From Lysobacterales bacterium 66-474 (GTDB taxonomy: Bacteria > Pseudomonadota > Gammaproteobacteria > Xanthomonadales > Rhodanobacteraceae), in the NCBI GenBank assembly GCA_001899805.1, contig MKWP01000014.1, forward strand, positions 1 to 64,000: a DNA stretch of 64,000 nt. Direction: 5' to 3'. Positions 8,570 to 17,217 of the stretch are shown one piece after another (the first letter of the stretch is position 1; every line of letters begins with the position of its first letter). The translations under genes and the position numbers were made by a program. A model generated the notes under the pieces. It made no database searches. It was given only the letters and a program-made list of their open reading frames with translations, and was not told where the DNA came from.

Positions 8570-10596
8570 GCGCTTGCGCCCTCTGCATCCGTTTGCCAGT
8601 TGCCCGCCTGTTCGGACCTGTGCACCTCGTCCGCGGGGATGTGGTGGTCCTGGTGGTAGTTGAAGGTGTGCGCGATGGCCACCGCGATGATGCCCACCAG
8701 CGACAGCGCCGCCAGCCACCAGATGTACCAGACCAGGCCGAAGCAGCAGGCGAAGGACAACGCGCCGATGACCACGCCGGTCGCGGTGTTCTTGGGCATG
8801 TGGATGGCGTTGAAGCCCGCCTGCGGACGTTCATAGCCGTGTGCCTTCATGTCGGTCCAGGCGTCGCGTTCGTGCACGATCGGGATGAAGGCGAAGTTGT
8901 ATTCGGGCGGCGGCGAGGTGGTGGACCATTCCAGGGTGCGGCCGTCCCACGGATCGCCGCCCACGGCGTATTGCCTGCGCCGGAGGATGCTCACGTAGAT
9001 CTGGATGATGAACGAGAGGATCCCGAGCGCGATCAGGAACGAGCCGAACGCGGCCACGATGAAATACGGCTGCAGGCTCGGATCCTCGAAATGGCTGAGG
9101 CGGCGCGTCACGCCCATCAGGCCCAGTATGTACAGCGGCGTGAACGCCACCCAGAAGCCGACCAGCCAGAACCAGAACGTGGCCTTGCCCCAGAACTCGT
9201 CGAGCTTGAATCCGAAGGCCTTGGGGAACCAGTAGTTGACGGCTGCGAACACGCCGAACACCACGCCGCCGATGATCACGTTGTGGAAGTGGGCGATCAG
9301 GAACAGGCTGTTGTGCAGCAGGAAGTCGGCCGGCGTCACCGACAGCATCACGCCGGTCATGCCGCCGATCGTGAAGGTGAACAGCGCGCCCAGCGTCCAC
9401 AGCATCGGCACGGTGTAGCGCACGCGCCCGCGGTACATCGTAAACAGCCAGTTGAAGATCTTCACCCCGGTCGGGATCGAAATCATCATGGTGGTCAGCG
9501 AGAAGAACGAGTTGACGTCGGCGCCCGAGCCCATCGTGAAGAAGTGGTGCAGCCACACCAGGTACGACAGGATCATGATCGCGATGGTGGCGTACACCAT
9601 CGAGGAATACGCGAACAGCGGCTTGCCCGAGAACGTCGGGACGATTTCCGAATACACCCCGAACAGCGGCAATATCAATATGTACACCTCGGGGTGGCCC
9701 CAGATCCAGATCAGGTTGATGTACATCATCAGGTTGCCGCCGGACCCGGTGGTGAAGAAGTGGGTGCCGACATAGCGGTCCAGCGCCAGCAGGAACAGCG
9801 TGGCGGTCAGCACCGGGAAGGTCGCGATGATCAGCCCGCTGGTGCACAGCGCGGTCCAGCTGAACACCGGCATCTTCATCAGCGTCATGCCCGGCGCGCG
9901 CGTCTTCAGGATCGTGGTCACGAAGTTGACGCCGGTCAGCAGCGTGCCCACCCCGGACAACTGCAAACCCCAGATGTAGTAATCGACGCCGGGGCCCTGC
10001 TGCACCTCCGACACGGGCGGGTAACCCAGCCAGCCGGCGATCGAGAAGTCGCCCACGAACAGCGACACCATGAACAGGATCGCGCCCCAGAAGGTGAACC
10101 AGAAACTCAAATTGTTGAGGAACGGGAACGCCACGTCGCGCGAACCGATCTGCAGCGGCATCACGTAATTCATCAACCCCACGATGTAGGCCATCGCGAC
10201 GAAGAAGATCATGATCGAGCCGTGCGCCGTGAAGATCTGGTCGTAGTGCTGGGGCGGCAGGTAGCCCATCTCCGGGCCGAACGCGACCGCCTGCTGCGCG
10301 CGCATCATGATCGCGTCGGAAAAACCGCGCAGCAGCATCACCGTGCCGAGGATCATGTACATGATGCCGAGCTTCTTGTGGTCCACGGTGGTGAACCAAT
10401 CGCGCCACAAATAGCCCCACTTGCGGTACTTCGTGACGGCGGCGAGGATCGCGACGCCGATCACGACCACCACGACCAGGGTGACCAGCAGGATGCGGCC
10501 CTCGGCGTTGTTGTCGAGGAACGGCAGCGAATCGATCGTCAGCCGCCCGAACAGGAAGTTCCAGATGGCGGCGCGATGGGGCATGGCTTCGAGCAT
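8566..10596 (-). CDS. cyoB: Cytochrome o ubiquinol oxidase subunit I
   Basis: This 676-residue catalytic subunit reduces O2 to water and pumps protons while oxidising ubiquinol. All metal ligands are visible: the low-spin heme His in T-A-H-G-S-I-M (about H125), CuB ligand and cross-linked Tyr in W-G-H-P-E-V-Y (H301, Y305), the H-H pair (H350/H351), and the heme ligands in I-A-H-F-H-N (H436, H438). The D-channel motif [12 protein letters not shown] is intact. Length matches E. coli CyoB plus a dozen N-terminal residues; a Met four codons in is an alternative start. Confidence 0.96.
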   Translation of the reverse strand: MLEAMPHRAAIWNFLFGRLTIDSLPFLDNNAEGRILLVTLVVVVVIGVAILAAVTKYRKWGYLWRDWFTTVDHKKLGIMYMILGTVMLLRGFSDAIMMRAQQAVAFGPEMGYLPPQHYDQIFTAHGSIMIFFVAMAYIVGLMNYVMPLQIGSRDVAFPFLNNLSFWFTFWGAILFMVSLFVGDFSIAGWLGYPPVSEVQQGPGVDYYIWGLQLSGVGTLLTGVNFVTTILKTRAPGMTLMKMPVFSWTALCTSGLIIATFPVLTATLFLLALDRYVGTHFFTTGSGGNLMMYINLIWIWGHPEVYILILPLFGVYSEIVPTFSGKPLFAYSSMVYATIAIMILSYLVWLHHFFTMGSGADVNSFFSLTTMMISIPTGVKIFNWLFTMYRGRVRYTVPMLWTLGALFTFTIGGMTGVMLSVTPADFLLHNSLFLIAHFHNVIIGGVVFGVFAAVNYWFPKAFGFKLDEFWGKATFWFWLVGFWVAFTPLYILGLMGVTRRLSHFEDPSLQPYFIVAAFGSFLIALGILSFIIQIYVSILRRRQYAVGGDPWDGRTLEWSTTSPPPEYNFAFIPIVHERDAWTDMKAHGYERPQAGFNAIHMPKNTATGVVIGALSFACCFGLVWYIWWLAALSLVGIIAVAIAHTFNYHQDHHIPADEVHRSEQAGNWQTDAEGASA

Positions 10597-10619
10597 GGCT
10601 TGAATCCCGGCAGATCAGG

Positions 10620-11615
10620 TCAGTGTGTTGCCGCGGCCGGCGCGGTCGGTGTCGGCGCATCCATGGGCATGGACATGGCGTCGTGCCCGTGCATGTCCCG
10701 CATGGCTCCGCCGCCATGGGTGCCGGCGGCCATCATCTCGCTCAGGCAGATCTGCCCGGGATCGACGCACAGGTTGAGGATGCGCGTGTACAGGTCGGGT
10801 TCGAAGCGTGCGTAGTAATGCACCGGCGCGTCGCGGGTCGGCTTGCGCAGCTGGTCGTAGGTCGCGGTATCGAGATCGCCGCCGGCCGCACGCACCTTGG
10901 CAACCCACGCATCGAAGTCCTGCGTATCCAGGCCGTGGAACGTGAAGCGCATGTCGGTGAAGCCGAGGCCGCTGTAGTTGGCCGAGAAACCCTTGTACTC
11001 GCCGGGCTTGTTGATCACGCCGTGCAGGATCGTCTGCATGCCGGGCATCGCGTAGACCTGTCCCACCAGCGCCGGGATGAAGAACGAATCCATCATGGTG
11101 TCCGAGGTGAGCTGGAAGCGGATCGGCCGGTCCACCGGCGCGGCCAGTTCGTTCACCGTGGCGATGCCGTATTGCGGATAGAAGAACAGCCACTTCCATT
11201 GCAGCGACACCACGTTCACTTCGAGCGGCTTGACGTCGGCCGCCACCGGCTGGCCCGGCGCGATCCGGTCGATCGCGCGGTACGGGTCGGTCTGGTGGGT
11301 GCCGATCCAGCTGACCGCACCGACCGCGATGATGATCACCAGCGGCACCGCCCACACCACCAGCTCGAGCTGCGGCGAATGGTCCCAGTGGGGGTCGTAT
11401 CTGGCGTGCTTGTTGGAAGCGCGGTAGCGCCACGCGATGATGGCGATGGCCACCAGCACCGGCACGATGATCAGCGCGATGATGATCGTGGTGATGATCA
11501 TGATGTCGCTCTGCTGGCGCGCCATGTCGCCGGACGGGGCCAGCAACACGAGGTTGCAGCCGCCCAGCAGGAGGAGGGGAAGCAACAGCAGGCCGCGGAG
11601 ACGTTTGGCGGGCAT
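10620..11615 (-). CDS. cyoA: Cytochrome o ubiquinol oxidase subunit II (lipoprotein)
   Basis: The protein is 331 residues. A lipobox L-L-G-G-C places lipid attachment at Cys20; two membrane helices (about 40-65 and 80-105) precede a periplasmic cupredoxin domain. As in quinol oxidases, the Cys-based CuA ligands are absent. After the conserved C-terminal region the protein ends in a His/Met-rich tail (M-H-G-H-D-A-M-S-M-P-M-D). It is the first gene of cyoABCD-surf1, 23 bp upstream of cyoB. A possible -10 (TATCAT, 11659-11664 on the minus strand) lies about 45 nt upstream. No cyoE follows the operon within the window. Confidence 0.94.
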   Translation of the reverse strand: MPAKRLRGLLLLPLLLLGGCNLVLLAPSGDMARQQSDIMIITTIIIALIIVPVLVAIAIIAWRYRASNKHARYDPHWDHSPQLELVVWAVPLVIIIAVGAVSWIGTHQTDPYRAIDRIAPGQPVAADVKPLEVNVVSLQWKWLFFYPQYGIATVNELAAPVDRPIRFQLTSDTMMDSFFIPALVGQVYAMPGMQTILHGVINKPGEYKGFSANYSGLGFTDMRFTFHGLDTQDFDAWVAKVRAAGGDLDTATYDQLRKPTRDAPVHYYARFEPDLYTRILNLCVDPGQICLSEMMAAGTHGGGAMRDMHGHDAMSMPMDAPTPTAPAAATH

Positions 11616-11658
11616 GGCGTGGGCAGGCCTTGGCTTGGGCCGGATGCGAAAACGGCTT

Positions 11659-11664
11659 ATGATA
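11659..11664 (-). promoter_or_regulatory. Candidate -10 element for the cyo operon
   Basis: TATCAT on the minus strand, in the divergent gap between cyoA and the MFS gene. No convincing -35 hexamer is seen at the right spacing. Confidence 0.3.
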
Positions 11665-11834
11665 CCCCGTCACTTCGCTTTTGCAGGCTTCGCGACTTGC
11701 CGGACGGCCGCTGCGAGCCGTGAAAACGTGTTGCCCGGGCAGGTCGCGACGCTGACTTCGCCGCGCCGTTGCAATGCTTCCCTCAACGTTGCGACCGTGT
11801 TCCATTCCTGCTGACGATTGTTCAAGCCAACGCC

Positions 11835-13166
11835 ATGTCCACCAGCGATACTCTGGCCAATCCCATGCCGTCCCGCCCGATGCACGCAGGCGACGCCCAT
11901 GCGGAGCACATCACTCCGGGGGACCTGGCGGTCGGCGTGATCGTCGGGCGCATTTCGCAGTCCTTCGACATTTTCGTGTTCGGCCTGGGCTGCGTGCTGG
12001 CCTTCCCGAACGCGTTTTTCCCTTTCGCCAGCCAACTGGATGGTATTTTCTACTCCTTCGCGATTTTCGCGTTGGGATTCATCGCGCGGCCGCTGGGCTC
12101 GATGTTCTTCCAGTTGCTGCAACGCCAGTTCGGCCTCGCCACCAAGCTGACCATCGCGCTGTTCATGCTGGGCATGGCGACCGCGGGCGTCGCGTTCATG
12201 CCCGGCTACGCAACGCTCGGGTGGTGGGCGATCCTGGCGCTGGCGGTGTTGCGCTTCGGTCAGGGCTTCGCGATGGGCGGAAGCTGGAACGGCCTCGCCT
12301 CGCTCACCGCGCTGATGGCGCCGCGCGAACGCCGCGGCTGGTACGCGATGCTCGCCCAGCTCGGCGAGCCCATCGGCTTCATCCTCGCCGCCGGCCTGTT
12401 CGCCTACATCTGGTCGAGCCTGTCGCCGGAAGAATTCTATGCCTGGGGCTGGCGCTATCCGTTCTTCGTGGCGTTCGCGGTCAACGTGGTGGCCCTGTTC
12501 GCAAGGCTGCGCATGGTGGTGGCGCCGCGCTACGCCGCGCAGATGCAGCATCGCGAACTCGAGCCCTCGTCGATACGCGAACTGGTGCGCTCGCAAGGCA
12601 GCAACATCGCGTTGGGCGCCTTCGCGCCGCTGGCCAGCTACGCGCTGTTCTACCTGGTCACGATCTTCGGGTTGTCGTGGGCGCTGCTGTTCACGCAGCA
12701 ATCCGTGACCGGTTTCCTGCTGGTGCAGATCATCGGCGCGCTGGTGGCCATTCCGTGCATGTTCCTGTCGGGCTGGTTTGCCGACCGTTTCGGACGCCGC
12801 ACGACGCTGGCCGTATGCGGCGTGCTGATCGCCATCTACAGCGGCTGGACCGCGCTGATGCTCTCGGGCGGCACCGTGCAGGGCTATCTGTTCATCATCT
12901 TCGGGTTCGCGCTGCTCGGGTTCTCGCACGCGCAGGCGGCCGGCGCGGTCAACTCGAATTTCCCCAGCGAGTTCCGCTACACCGGCGCCATGATCACCTC
13001 GGATCTCGGCTGGCTGATCGGCGCCGGCTTCGGGCCGCTGGCGGCGCTGGCCCTCGCGCATTTCCTCGGCGTGGATTACGTCGGCGTCTACTTGTTGTCG
13101 GGCGCGGCCGGCACCCTGGGTGCATTGTGGTTCGCGCGCCGCAGGAACGCTTTCCCCAACGACTGA
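11835..13166 (+). CDS. MFS transporter, metabolite:H+ symporter type
   Basis: This 443-residue protein has about 12 membrane helices and MFS features typical of the MHS subgroup: G-R-I-S-Q-S-F-D-I-F-V-F-G at the first helix, G-F-I-A-R-P-L-G-S after helix 2, R-F-G-Q-G-F-A-M-G-G-S-W in helix 4, and a F-A-D-R-F-G-R-R loop at mid-protein. MHS members import organic acids, betaines or shikimate with protons; the substrate here is unknown. The Met at 11835 is chosen because the family fold starts ~20 residues later and the upstream extension has no hydrophobic content. It is divergent from cyoA. Confidence 0.85.
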   Translation: MSTSDTLANPMPSRPMHAGDAHAEHITPGDLAVGVIVGRISQSFDIFVFGLGCVLAFPNAFFPFASQLDGIFYSFAIFALGFIARPLGSMFFQLLQRQFGLATKLTIALFMLGMATAGVAFMPGYATLGWWAILALAVLRFGQGFAMGGSWNGLASLTALMAPRERRGWYAMLAQLGEPIGFILAAGLFAYIWSSLSPEEFYAWGWRYPFFVAFAVNVVALFARLRMVVAPRYAAQMQHRELEPSSIRELVRSQGSNIALGAFAPLASYALFYLVTIFGLSWALLFTQQSVTGFLLVQIIGALVAIPCMFLSGWFADRFGRRTTLAVCGVLIAIYSGWTALMLSGGTVQGYLFIIFGFALLGFSHAQAAGAVNSNFPSEFRYTGAMITSDLGWLIGAGFGPLAALALAHFLGVDYVGVYLLSGAAGTLGALWFARRRNAFPND

Positions 13167-13198
13167 ATGCTGCTCTGGCGGGCGGGGGAATATTCGCG

Positions 13199-13257
13199 CC
13201 ATCCCTGGCGCTCACCCTTCGCCGCTGTGCGTCTCAGGGCCGCCTTCGGCGTTCGCT
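13199..13257 (+). repeat. Dispersed repeat, copy 1 (tmRNA side)
   Basis: A ~58-bp segment similar to 16556-16613 in the same orientation, sharing the core CTCAGGRCCGCCTTYGGCGTTCG. The two copies bracket the ssrA-sulfotransferase-smpB-ratA-rnfH block. It lies in the gap between the MFS gene and the tmRNA terminator. Confidence 0.6.
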
Positions 13258-13320
13258 CCGGCATCCTGCCTACGCAGTCGAACCCACTACGCGGGTATCA
13301 CTCCATCGCCGCCGACAAAC

Positions 13321-13352
13321 ACAAAATGGCCCGCACGAGGCGGGCCGTTTTG
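13321..13352 (-). terminator. tmRNA terminator (bidirectional)
   Basis: On the minus strand a perfect stem GGCCCGC / GCGGGCC with a 5-nt loop is flanked by complementary A-rich and T-rich tracts (ACAAAA / TTTTGT). It begins just past the tmRNA 3' end and could also stop plus-strand transcription. Confidence 0.85.
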
Positions 13353-13356
13353 TGTT

Positions 13357-13710
13357 TGGTGGAGGCGGCGGGAATCGAACCCGCGTCCGAAGGCGCTCCG
13401 CGCCCGGCGCTACATGCTTAGTCCGGCGTTCAATCTCGTCCCGAAGCAGCACGCCGGACAAAGCGCACCGCGGAACCAGCCAGTTTTGTTTTGGCGGATG
13501 ATCGACCGGCGGCAACCATCAGCGATCCCGTGATGATGACCCTACATCCACGAGCACGGGCACAAGTGGGTTCGGGGCTAGGCCTTAAGCGGCCAGAGCG
13601 TAGACGTCGTCGTTGGCGTCTGATTGTTTGCCATCGGATTAACGAGGAAGATGACGCCCTCGGCATGCTCCAGGCTACTTCACAGCCCCCGTCGAAGCCA
13701 GGTCGCCCCC
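13357..13710 (-). ncRNA. ssrA: Transfer-messenger RNA (tmRNA)
   Basis: The RNA is 354 nt. Its 5' end GGGGGCGACC pairs with CGCCTCC before the encoded ACCA tail (the 3' end is at 13357), forming a 7-bp acceptor stem with one G-U pair. The 3' part holds the T-arm sequence GGTTCGATTCCC. tmRNA is charged with Ala and, with SmpB, releases ribosomes stalled on broken mRNAs and tags the nascent peptide for proteolysis. A TATTGT hexamer (13718-13723, minus) sits at the -10 position; the -35 is unclear. smpB lies 1.3 kb away on the same strand. Confidence 0.95.
13585..13617 (-). other. tmRNA tag reading frame
   Basis: The resume frame inside ssrA reads A-N-D-D-V-Y-A-L-A-A then TAA. The A-L-A-A end is the usual ClpXP/ClpAP degron, and A-N-D-D is the usual SspB-binding start in gammaproteobacteria. 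The resume codon is inferred by comparison with the E. coli tag. Confidence 0.85.
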
Positions 13711-13948
13711 GGGGAAGACAATAGTGCGGGCGGTCCGTCCGGAAATCAATCGCGGCGCGGCAGCTGATAGCATGGTCATTCATCGGTTGTTCGGAGCGAA
13801 TGTTCGAGAAGCGTCGCGAGCGAAGGCGGATTGCGTGACGCCGGAGCGCAGCAAGCGGAGCGTACACGCCAGTACGTGAGCATTGCGAGCACCGCCGGCG
13901 CGCAAGCTGCCAAGCGCAGCAGCTTGTCGAACATCATGAATCCTGCGA

Positions 13949-14794
13949 ATGGGCAACATCGTCTGGTTGGCTTCGTATCCCAAATCCGGCAACACCTGGC
14001 TGCGCGCGTTCCTGGCCAACCTGATCGCCAACCGCGCCGATCCACTGCGGCCGGACGAGATTCGCGACTACACCGATACGGAATCGCGTACCGATCGTTA
14101 CACCGAGCTGGCCGGCAAGCCCAGCACCGAACTGACGATCGAGGAAATCTCGGCGTTGCGTCCGGAGGTGCACGCGCTGATTGCGCAACGCGCGCAAGGC
14201 ACGCGCCTTGTCATGACGCACAACTTCTGCGGCAACTTCGAGGGGCATCCCACGTTCAACTGGCAGGTGACGGCCGGGGCGATCTACGTGCTGCGCAATC
14301 CACTGGATGTCGCGGTCAGCATGACCCATCACTTCGGACTGACGCAGGACGAAGCGATCGACCGGCTGGGCGACGACCGCGTGGCGTCGATCAACGATGC
14401 GATCGCGGTCAGCCATTTGATCGGGTCGTGGTCGACGCACGTATCGGGTTGGGCCGATGCGGCCGAACGATCGCCCGGCAAGATCGTCGTGCTGCGTTAC
14501 GAGGACTTGCTGGAGAAACCCGCGAAGCATTTCGCCAAGGCCGCGAAGTTGATCGGGCTGGGGCAGGACAAGGCGCGCATCGAGCGTGCAGCGAAGCACA
14601 CGTCGTTCCAGACCCTGTCCGCGCTGGAGCAGAAGCACGGCTTCGTGGAAGCGGTGGATGAAAAGACGCGGTTCTTCTTCAAGGGGCGCGCCAACCAATG
14701 GCGCGACGTGTTGAGTCGCGAGCAGGTGCAGCGGATCGTCGATGCACACCGCGTGCAGATGCAGCGCTTCAAGTACATTCCGGCGGGGTATTGA
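13949..14794 (+). CDS. Sulfotransferase domain protein
   Basis: This 281-residue protein has the 5'-phosphosulfate-binding loop Y-P-K-S-G-N-T-W at residues 10-17 and the 3'-phosphate-binding motif R-N-P-L-D-V-A-V-S near residue 115, both hallmarks of PAPS-dependent sulfotransferases. A C-terminal F-F-x-K-G-R-x-x-Q-W-R segment near residue 233 matches the family's PAPS-closing motif. It probably moves sulfate from PAPS to a hydroxyl of a carbohydrate or lipid; the acceptor is unknown. It is cytosolic, without a signal peptide. It sits between ssrA and smpB with no related neighbours. The 13711-13948 gap upstream is GC-rich and repetitive and holds no gene. Confidence 0.85.
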   Translation: MGNIVWLASYPKSGNTWLRAFLANLIANRADPLRPDEIRDYTDTESRTDRYTELAGKPSTELTIEEISALRPEVHALIAQRAQGTRLVMTHNFCGNFEGHPTFNWQVTAGAIYVLRNPLDVAVSMTHHFGLTQDEAIDRLGDDRVASINDAIAVSHLIGSWSTHVSGWADAAERSPGKIVVLRYEDLLEKPAKHFAKAAKLIGLGQDKARIERAAKHTSFQTLSALEQKHGFVEAVDEKTRFFFKGRANQWRDVLSREQVQRIVDAHRVQMQRFKYIPAGY

Positions 14795-14831
14795 GCGGTC
14801 CTGATTGGCGATGGACCTCGGCAAATCCATT

Positions 14832-14945
14832 GTCATTCCGGAGCGGGCCGCAGGCCCGAATCCGGAATCGGTCTGGAAGGCTGATGCGCAAGCGAACCGA
14901 TTCCGGGTTCTGCCCGCGAGAAACCGCGGGCAGCCCCGGAATGAC
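14832..14945. repeat. GTCATTCC palindromic element, copy A
   Basis: Starts GTCATTCCGG and ends CCGGAATGAC, with internal inverted pairs (GGAATCGGT / ACCGATTCC; CCGCGGG / CCCGCGAG). One of five related elements in the window; it fills the gap between the convergent sulfotransferase and smpB genes. Confidence 0.8.
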
Positions 14946-14985
14946 AACGCGGGTCGATATGCGTCTTCCGAGTTCCGAGTCCCGC

Positions 14986-15477
14986 TCATCCCGCCTTGTT
15001 GTGCGCGCGCAGCGTGCGCTGTTTCTCGATGTTCCACTCGCGCTCCTTCTCGGTCGCGCGCTTGTCGTGCGCCTGCTTGCCGCGCGCGATGCCGACCTCC
15101 ACCTTGACGCGGTTCTGCTTCCAGTACATCGCGAGCGGGATCAGGGTCAGTCCCTTGCGTTCGACCGCGCCGACCAGCTTGTCGATCTCGGCGCGGTGCA
15201 ACAACAGTTTGCGCGTGCGGCGTTCGTCGGCGACCACGTGGGTGGACGCCGACAGCAGCGGCGGGATCGATGCGCCGAACAGGAACAATTCGCCGCCCTT
15301 GACCAGCGCGTAGGCGTCGGTGAGGTTGATCCGTCCCGCGCGCAGGCTCTTCACCTCCCAGCCTTGCAGGGCGACGCCGGCCTCGTAGCGTTCGTCGATG
15401 TGGTATTCGTGGCGCGCGCGCTTGTTCAACGCGATCGTCGAGGAACCCTTGCCGTCTTTTTCTTTCTTCTTCGCCAT
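14986..15477 (-). CDS. smpB: SsrA-binding protein SmpB
   Basis: This 163-residue protein is the tmRNA partner that places it in stalled ribosomes. Conserved segments are visible: N-K-R-A-R-H-E-Y near residue 20, [14 protein letters not shown] near 43, and a basic C-terminal tail ([10 protein letters not shown]) that mimics mRNA in the decoding channel. The Met at 15477 is followed by M-A-K-K-K, the usual SmpB start; the longer open frame upstream overlaps ratA and is not used. It is divergent from ratA. Confidence 0.95.
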   Translation of the reverse strand: MAKKKEKDGKGSSTIALNKRARHEYHIDERYEAGVALQGWEVKSLRAGRINLTDAYALVKGGELFLFGASIPPLLSASTHVVADERRTRKLLLHRAEIDKLVGAVERKGLTLIPLAMYWKQNRVKVEVGIARGKQAHDKRATEKEREWNIEKQRTLRAHNKAG

Positions 15478-15666
15478 GTCCGCTACACTTTCCGAAATGA
15501 GCAACCAGGCCCGTCGCGATACGACCACTCGATGCAGGACGCACCGGCGCGGAGTGTGCGCGGCGGGCGACGCCGCCGATGCGACGCAGCCCCGCCTCGG
15601 TCGTTGGCCTGCCAATCGCGGCAAGGCCCGCCCCGGGTCCGGTCCGGGGATGCCCGGTTTTGCGGG

Positions 15667-16179
15667 ATGAAGATCCATCGCCAGGCGCTGGTTCGCTTCA
15701 CGCCGGAACAGATGTTCGACCTCGTCAACGAGGTGGAAGCTTACCCGAGGCGCTTCGCCTGGTGCCTTGGCGCCAACGTGCTGGAGCACGACGGCCAGCA
15801 CCTGGTGGCACGCCTCGACCTGCGTTTCGCCGGGGTCACCCAGCATTTTTCCACCCGCAACACGCTGGATCGGCCGCACAGCATCCGGATGCAGTTCGTC
15901 GACGGTCCGTTCGACTGGCTGCACGGCGTGTGGCAATTCACGCCGTTGGGAGGATCGCCCCCATCCGGCCCTGCGGGCCACCTTCCCCCGCAGGCGGGAG
16001 AAGGAGATATTGCGCGGCCTGCGGCCGCAAACACTCCGCAGGGTTGCAAGGTGGCGTTGGACCTCGATTTCGAAGTCAGCAACCGCCTGACCGGCTTTGC
16101 CTTCAAGCTGGGCTTCCAGAAACTCGCGGACCGCATGGTGGACGATTTCTGTGCCGAAGCGAAACGCGCCTATGCCTGA
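15667..16179 (+). CDS. ratA: RatA/CoqQ-like START-domain protein with an in-frame repeat insertion
   Basis: This 170-residue protein is a polyketide cyclase/START-like protein of the RatA (YfjG) family, reported as a ribosome-association toxin and as a coenzyme Q-binding protein. The core is recognisable: [11 protein letters not shown] near residue 12, W-L-H-G-V-W-Q-F, and C-terminal L-A-D-R-M-V-D-D-F. Residues ~95-126 are foreign: a Gly/Pro-rich stretch ([10 protein letters not shown]) encoded by a dispersed palindromic repeat. Family members are usually about 145 residues, so the excess matches the insertion. The frame is kept, so the gene may still function, with a loop added between beta-strands. 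smpB is divergent; rnfH overlaps the 3' end. Confidence 0.85.
   Translation: MKIHRQALVRFTPEQMFDLVNEVEAYPRRFAWCLGANVLEHDGQHLVARLDLRFAGVTQHFSTRNTLDRPHSIRMQFVDGPFDWLHGVWQFTPLGGSPPSGPAGHLPPQAGEGDIARPAAANTPQGCKVALDLDFEVSNRLTGFAFKLGFQKLADRMVDDFCAEAKRAYA
15957..16013 (+). repeat. CCxTCATCCGG-type palindromic repeat inside ratA
   Basis: Similar to the reverse complement of 42655-42705. Both have a C-C-C-x-C-A-T-C-C-G-G lead, a small GC hairpin (GGCC..GGCC here), then a stem of the CCTTC..GAAGG type. Its reading frame adds about 30 codons to ratA. Confidence 0.8.
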
Positions 16180-16459
16180 GGCATCAGGCCTTTCGGTGTC
16201 GGTGGTTTACGCCGAGCCACAACGCGTGTTCGACGTCCGGGTTTCGCTGCCGAACGGCGCCACGGTTGCCGACGCGATCGCACGATCCGGAATCCGCGAG
16301 CAACGGCCCGATATCGAAATTCGCGATGATCGGCTGGGCATCTTTGCCCGCAAAGCCTTGCCCGCCACGGAACTGCGCGACGGCGATCGCATCGAAATCT
16401 ACCGGCCGTTGCGCATCGACCCCAAGGAAGCGCGCAGGCTGCGGGCGCGCAAAACGTGA
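16172..16459 (+). CDS. rnfH: RnfH family ubiquitin-like protein
   Basis: This 95-residue protein has a beta-grasp (ubiquitin/ThiS-like) fold, with V-Y-A-E-P-Q-R near the start and the [14 protein letters not shown]-x-R-A C-terminal motif typical of RnfH (UPF0125). Its biochemical role is unproven; the family is found beside ratA, smpB and bamE in many gammaproteobacteria, as here. The start at 16172 overlaps the ratA stop by 8 nt, which suggests coupled translation. Confidence 0.9.
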   Translation: MPEASGLSVSVVYAEPQRVFDVRVSLPNGATVADAIARSGIREQRPDIEIRDDRLGIFARKALPATELRDGDRIEIYRPLRIDPKEARRLRARKT

Positions 16460-16555
16460 TGCAGCGCTGGACGGTACCAGATGTTGCCAGGCTCGCGCGT
16501 CGTGCGCTCGCCAGGCAACCCGGCCCTCGGCGTCGTGTCTCGGGCGTTATTCACA

Positions 16556-16613
16556 CCATCCATGGTGTTCATCCCTCGCCGCTATACGGCTCAGGACCGC
16601 CTTTGGCGTTCGG
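16556..16613 (+). repeat. Dispersed repeat, copy 2 (bamE side)
   Basis: Second copy of the element at 13199-13257, same orientation. The surrounding 16460-16679 gap contains a further GC-rich palindrome (GGCGCGCTCCCGGCGCGCC) and no gene. Confidence 0.6.
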
Positions 16614-16679
16614 GCGCGCTCCCGGCGCGCCTCGTCGGCTCGGCACGCAATGCCACCGGCATTGCGCAAGCGCCTCGCC

Positions 16680-17138
16680 TCACCCTCCGCTGTCCCCGCC
16701 GCCCTGCTGCTGTTTCTTCTCCAAGTCCTTCACTTCCTGCTTGGTCAGGTTGGTCGGATACAGCGGACCGTACTTGTGGCTCTCCTGCAGCAGTTCCTGC
16801 GGGGTTTCCTTCATGAAGTCGCCGTCGGTGCGCACCAGCGTGTCGTTGTCGAAATACAACGTCAGGGTGCGCTCCTTGATGGTGCCGCCGCGGCGCTGCA
16901 AGGTGGCGACGTAATTCCACTGGTTTGCATTGAACGGACTGACCACCGAGGGCGAGCCCAGCAGCGCCACGACTTGCTGCTTGGTGAGACCGGGCTTCAA
17001 TTCGCCGACATTCTTGCCGATCAGCAGGTTGCCTTGCTGGACGTCGGGCCGGTAAATGGGGTTGCAGGCCCCGAGCATCAGCACGCTGGCAGAAGCGAGC
17101 AGGAGGGTGGATATCGTCTTGCGCATCGTTCCGGACAT
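16680..17138 (-). CDS. bamE: Outer membrane protein assembly factor BamE
   Basis: This 152-residue lipoprotein has the lipobox M-L-G-A-C at Cys25 and the SmpA/OmlA domain: G-L-T-K-Q-Q-V-V-A-L-L-G-S-P and the N-Q-W-N-Y-V segment. BamE is an outer-membrane lipoprotein of the Bam complex that inserts beta-barrel proteins. The C-terminus ends in a Gln/Gly-rich tail. A start at 17126 (M-R-K-T) would give a more typical signal peptide. The gene is divergent from fur, as in Xanthomonas and Pseudomonas. Confidence 0.93.
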   Translation of the reverse strand: MSGTMRKTISTLLLASASVLMLGACNPIYRPDVQQGNLLIGKNVGELKPGLTKQQVVALLGSPSVVSPFNANQWNYVATLQRRGGTIKERTLTLYFDNDTLVRTDGDFMKETPQELLQESHKYGPLYPTNLTKQEVKDLEKKQQQGGGDSGG

Positions 17139-17154
17139 GGGTCGTAAACCGCGA

Positions 17155-17164
17155 ATGATACACT
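17155..17164. promoter_or_regulatory. Overlapping candidate -10 elements for bamE and fur
   Basis: TATCAT on the minus strand (17155-17160, for bamE) overlaps TACACT on the plus strand (17159-17164, for fur) in the 79-bp divergent gap, so the two promoters may compete. The -35 elements are not clear. Confidence 0.4.
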
Positions 17165-17217
17165 AGAGAAGTCTTGGGCTTGGCTCACAGACAGCAAGCC
17201 GCCACTGGAGTTCAGCC

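Noticed and set aside
8593-10815. A 2.2-kb plus-strand open frame across cyoB
   Set aside because: cyoB carries all metal ligands; the opposite frame is an artefact of high GC.
13167-13320. Apparent open frames in the gap before tmRNA
   Set aside because: The sequence is a dispersed repeat and the terminator region, and the frames differ in every reading.
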